From Epiperipatus broadwayi (taxonomy: Eukaryota; Onychophora; Udeonychophora; Euonychophora; Peripatidae): DNA of 64,000 bases. The stretch lies in assembly GCA_028023455.1 (NCBI GenBank), contig JAQFVV010006474.1, positions 1,011,501-1,075,500 of the forward strand, read 5' to 3'. The translations under genes and the position numbers were made by a program. The notes under the pieces are model-generated. The model searched no databases and was not told the DNA's origin. It worked only from the letters and a program-made list of their open reading frames with translations. Within the stretch, counting starts at the first letter, position 1. Every line of letters begins with the position of its first letter. Positions 61,835 through 64,000 of the stretch are shown piece by piece.

Positions 61835-63085
61835 CTATGTTTAAATCCCCTATACTTACAATTAAGCTCCCAGGTTTGTGAAGAGTGCTTGGTTTTCAAA
61901 TATTTACAGATTAACTATTAACAAAATACAACAAAAAATTGTAGAGATTCCAAACAAGAAACAGATTCACTAATGGTTATATTAAGGTCTTCAATTTTGC
62001 CATTGTCAATAGATTTGAGACTCATTGATTATATGGTTCAGGATTTTGTTAGTCCAAATTTACGTAGCTCAGTAGCTGCTAAATTCTATTTATAAAACAA
62101 ATACAATGAGCATGGATTATTCTGAGGCTGACTCCAGAAGCATCTAGAAAGGGCAAAATTAGATGGGTGTATTATTGGATGAGGAAAAAAAAATTTGTTT
62201 GGACCTTCATTTTTTGATTGCAGAATTTATTTGAACCTCCTACAGGATGATCTTAAATTAAGATAAGTCCTACATAAGTTAATGTGTATCTTATATTCCT
62301 AACAGCTTTTTATACATCTTCTCTAAGATGCTTCTCATATGAAATCTGATGGAAGATATGTGAAAACAGAGAAGGCCATAACCAAGAAACAGACTTCAAT
62401 GTTCCAGTAATATATCTTGTGGTAATATTTGATTAAGTATGGAGTCTTTCTTTCTCAATCAGAAATAATGTGAGGCATTATTCTACATTTGAATATACTA
62501 GAGGTAAGAAAATTGTCCCTAAAAAACTTGAATCATAACCCCAGATAGTACTAGCCAACTTTTCCAAGGAGGTTATTTTTTAGAAATTAGTTTTAATCAA
62601 ACTTTAGATAAATGAAGAAAATAAGTTATGCTAGTATCCAAGATATTCCCAAATATCATGGGATAAAATTGTGGTTTTAGTCCATTATTGCAAAAGATTA
62701 TATTCAGATTATGTAAAGTTGATTCAAATGAAAAAATTGAACAATACTGTCTTCATTGAATTAAGAATAACATATCAGTCATTGTAAAAGATTTCTAAAT
62801 ATTTTCATTAACAGAATTTCTATTTCAGTAAACAACTTCTTTTGAGAAATCAAAACATATATGAATTTCTGTCATTCTGCATGTGAAAGATCACTAATGA
62901 ATATATTAAGTGAAATAAATTTGAGAATTGAATCCCATAGAAGTCTGGAAAATTTTGTAACTCCTATGATTAGAGCTCTATATGAATTTTTTCACTGGAG
63001 AAGATTTTTTACAAGTAAATTAATAGATTTCTTACATTTAAATACCTTTAAAAAGACTATTTTCCCAAACACAATCATAAGTTAA
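61835..63085. other. No gene seen
   Basis: AT-rich. A 74-codon frame at 62861-63085 shows no recognisable motif and ends beside the MITE fragment. Confidence 0.5.
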
Positions 63086-63150
63086 AGTAGGCAAAACTCT
63101 CCATACAGTTGTGCTACTCAGTGCAAGCCAGAGTAATCAATGTATGCCAG
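63086..63150 (+). repeat. One terminus of the 477-905 MITE family
   Basis: AGGCAAAACTCTCCATACAG through AGAGTAATCAATGTATGCCA matches the left end of the family. The mirror end is missing nearby. Confidence 0.7.
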
Positions 63151-63875
63151 AAATGTAATTATATATTTTCATTTAGATTACAGAGAGCATCACATTTGAT
63201 GGCTATGTATGTTGATATTTAATCTTTAAAAATAAAAACAAGTAAACCTGTTAAATATAAATAACATTCTAGCCTATTCTGAGGTTTTCAGTGATGTTTC
63301 ATTTATTAGATAAAAGAAATTACCTTGAAAGCAATATTGTGATTCTTATATTATCATCGTTCACAAGTTATAATTTGTCTGTTGTATAAAATCTTAAGTC
63401 TCAATCAATAATGCTTAAACGTTTTTCATTCTTAGTATAATAATAATTTAAGTCCAGTCAATCCTCATTTAAAGACTGTAAGAATACATCTTAAGAATAG
63501 TTAATCTAATTACATTCTTTAAAAAAATCTTGTTTAGTGTTTTCTTTCTAACATGATTCAGTTCAATATTCATGAAATACTTCTTTTCTTTGAAATCGTA
63601 TTTTGAGTTTCTGATTGATGTTTTCTGTTCCATAAGTATTTTATCGATCAATCAAATAACAGACTATATTAAATTTTTTAAAAAAAGGTTTAATGTTGAG
63701 AATATTTTTAATTAAGAACTCATAATTTGCATAAAACACCACAACATAATTTTAATGCAGTGAATCTTTTTCAAAAAAATTGACTCGAATATATATGGCA
63801 ATAACTTGAAGATCATGCCCTGAATAATTTGGCATGATGAAAAGTGGCAGACTTTAGAGTTCAAAGTCCATGTCT
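63151..63875. other. No gene or clear repeat seen
   Basis: AT-rich DNA. Confidence 0.5.
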
Positions 63876-63879
63876 TCCA

Positions 63880-63955
63880 ATCCCACTCTGTTACTTCTGG
63901 TATTTAAACTTCCTATGAACTCCCAAACAATAAACTATTCAATTACTATATTCTT
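63880..63955 (+). repeat. Short interspersed repeat shared with 26795-26870
   Basis: Shares CTGTTACTTCTGG and GAACTCC.AAACAATAAACT blocks with the earlier copy in the same order. It may continue beyond the window. Confidence 0.5.
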
Positions 63956-64000
63956 TTTGAATTCCCAGCAAGCTTTGCTGCAGGGGGTAGAGTTTCCAAC

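Overview
The window looks like non-coding DNA from an animal nuclear genome. It is very AT-rich, carries long (TA)n, (TCTA)n and (AAT)n microsatellites, and is packed with eukaryotic retroelements of several classes: Ty3/gypsy-type LTR elements, a Penelope-like element with a GIY-YIG endonuclease, decayed LINEs, tRNA-derived SINEs and foldback/MITE-like repeats. This mix is typical of cephalopod (octopus-like) genomes, but that assignment is inference from texture and repeat types; no host gene is present to confirm it. I found no intact host protein-coding gene, no ordinary tRNA or rRNA gene, and nothing prokaryotic.

Layout. 1-1784: AT-rich sequence with one inverted-repeat element (477-905). 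1785-8415: a young Ty3/gypsy-type LTR retrotransposon on the minus strand. Its two LTRs are about 99% identical, pol is complete except for one frameshift, and there is almost no gag. 8416-23080: mostly unique-looking AT-rich DNA with SINE copies, old interspersed repeats and microsatellites. 23080-26208: a decayed LINE 3' end, a palindromic array of four repeat units, and a (TCTA)n tract of about 585 bp. 26209-37292: tandem duplications, an (AAT)n tract, LINE and foldback remnants, an inverted repeat pair and the best-preserved SINE. 37293-43763: a second LTR element on the plus strand, with long LTRs around a broken gag and no pol. One LTR holds an 851-bp foldback insertion flanked by a 13-bp target duplication. 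43781-45818: a possible solo LTR. 48060-54420: remnants of LINEs, one minus and one plus, the latter interrupted by a short inverted-repeat element. 55580-57720: a broken Penelope-like element, minus strand. 60945-61166: a second foldback. 61490-64000: further interspersed repeats.

The genes do not form a pathway; this is a stratified transposon graveyard with one recent arrival. The points most worth following are the placement of all LTR elements in (TA)n tracts, the split between a pol-only and a gag-only LTR element, the exon-like antisense reading frame kept in both LTRs of the young element, and foldbacks carrying a hammerhead-like motif that may be Penelope-related.
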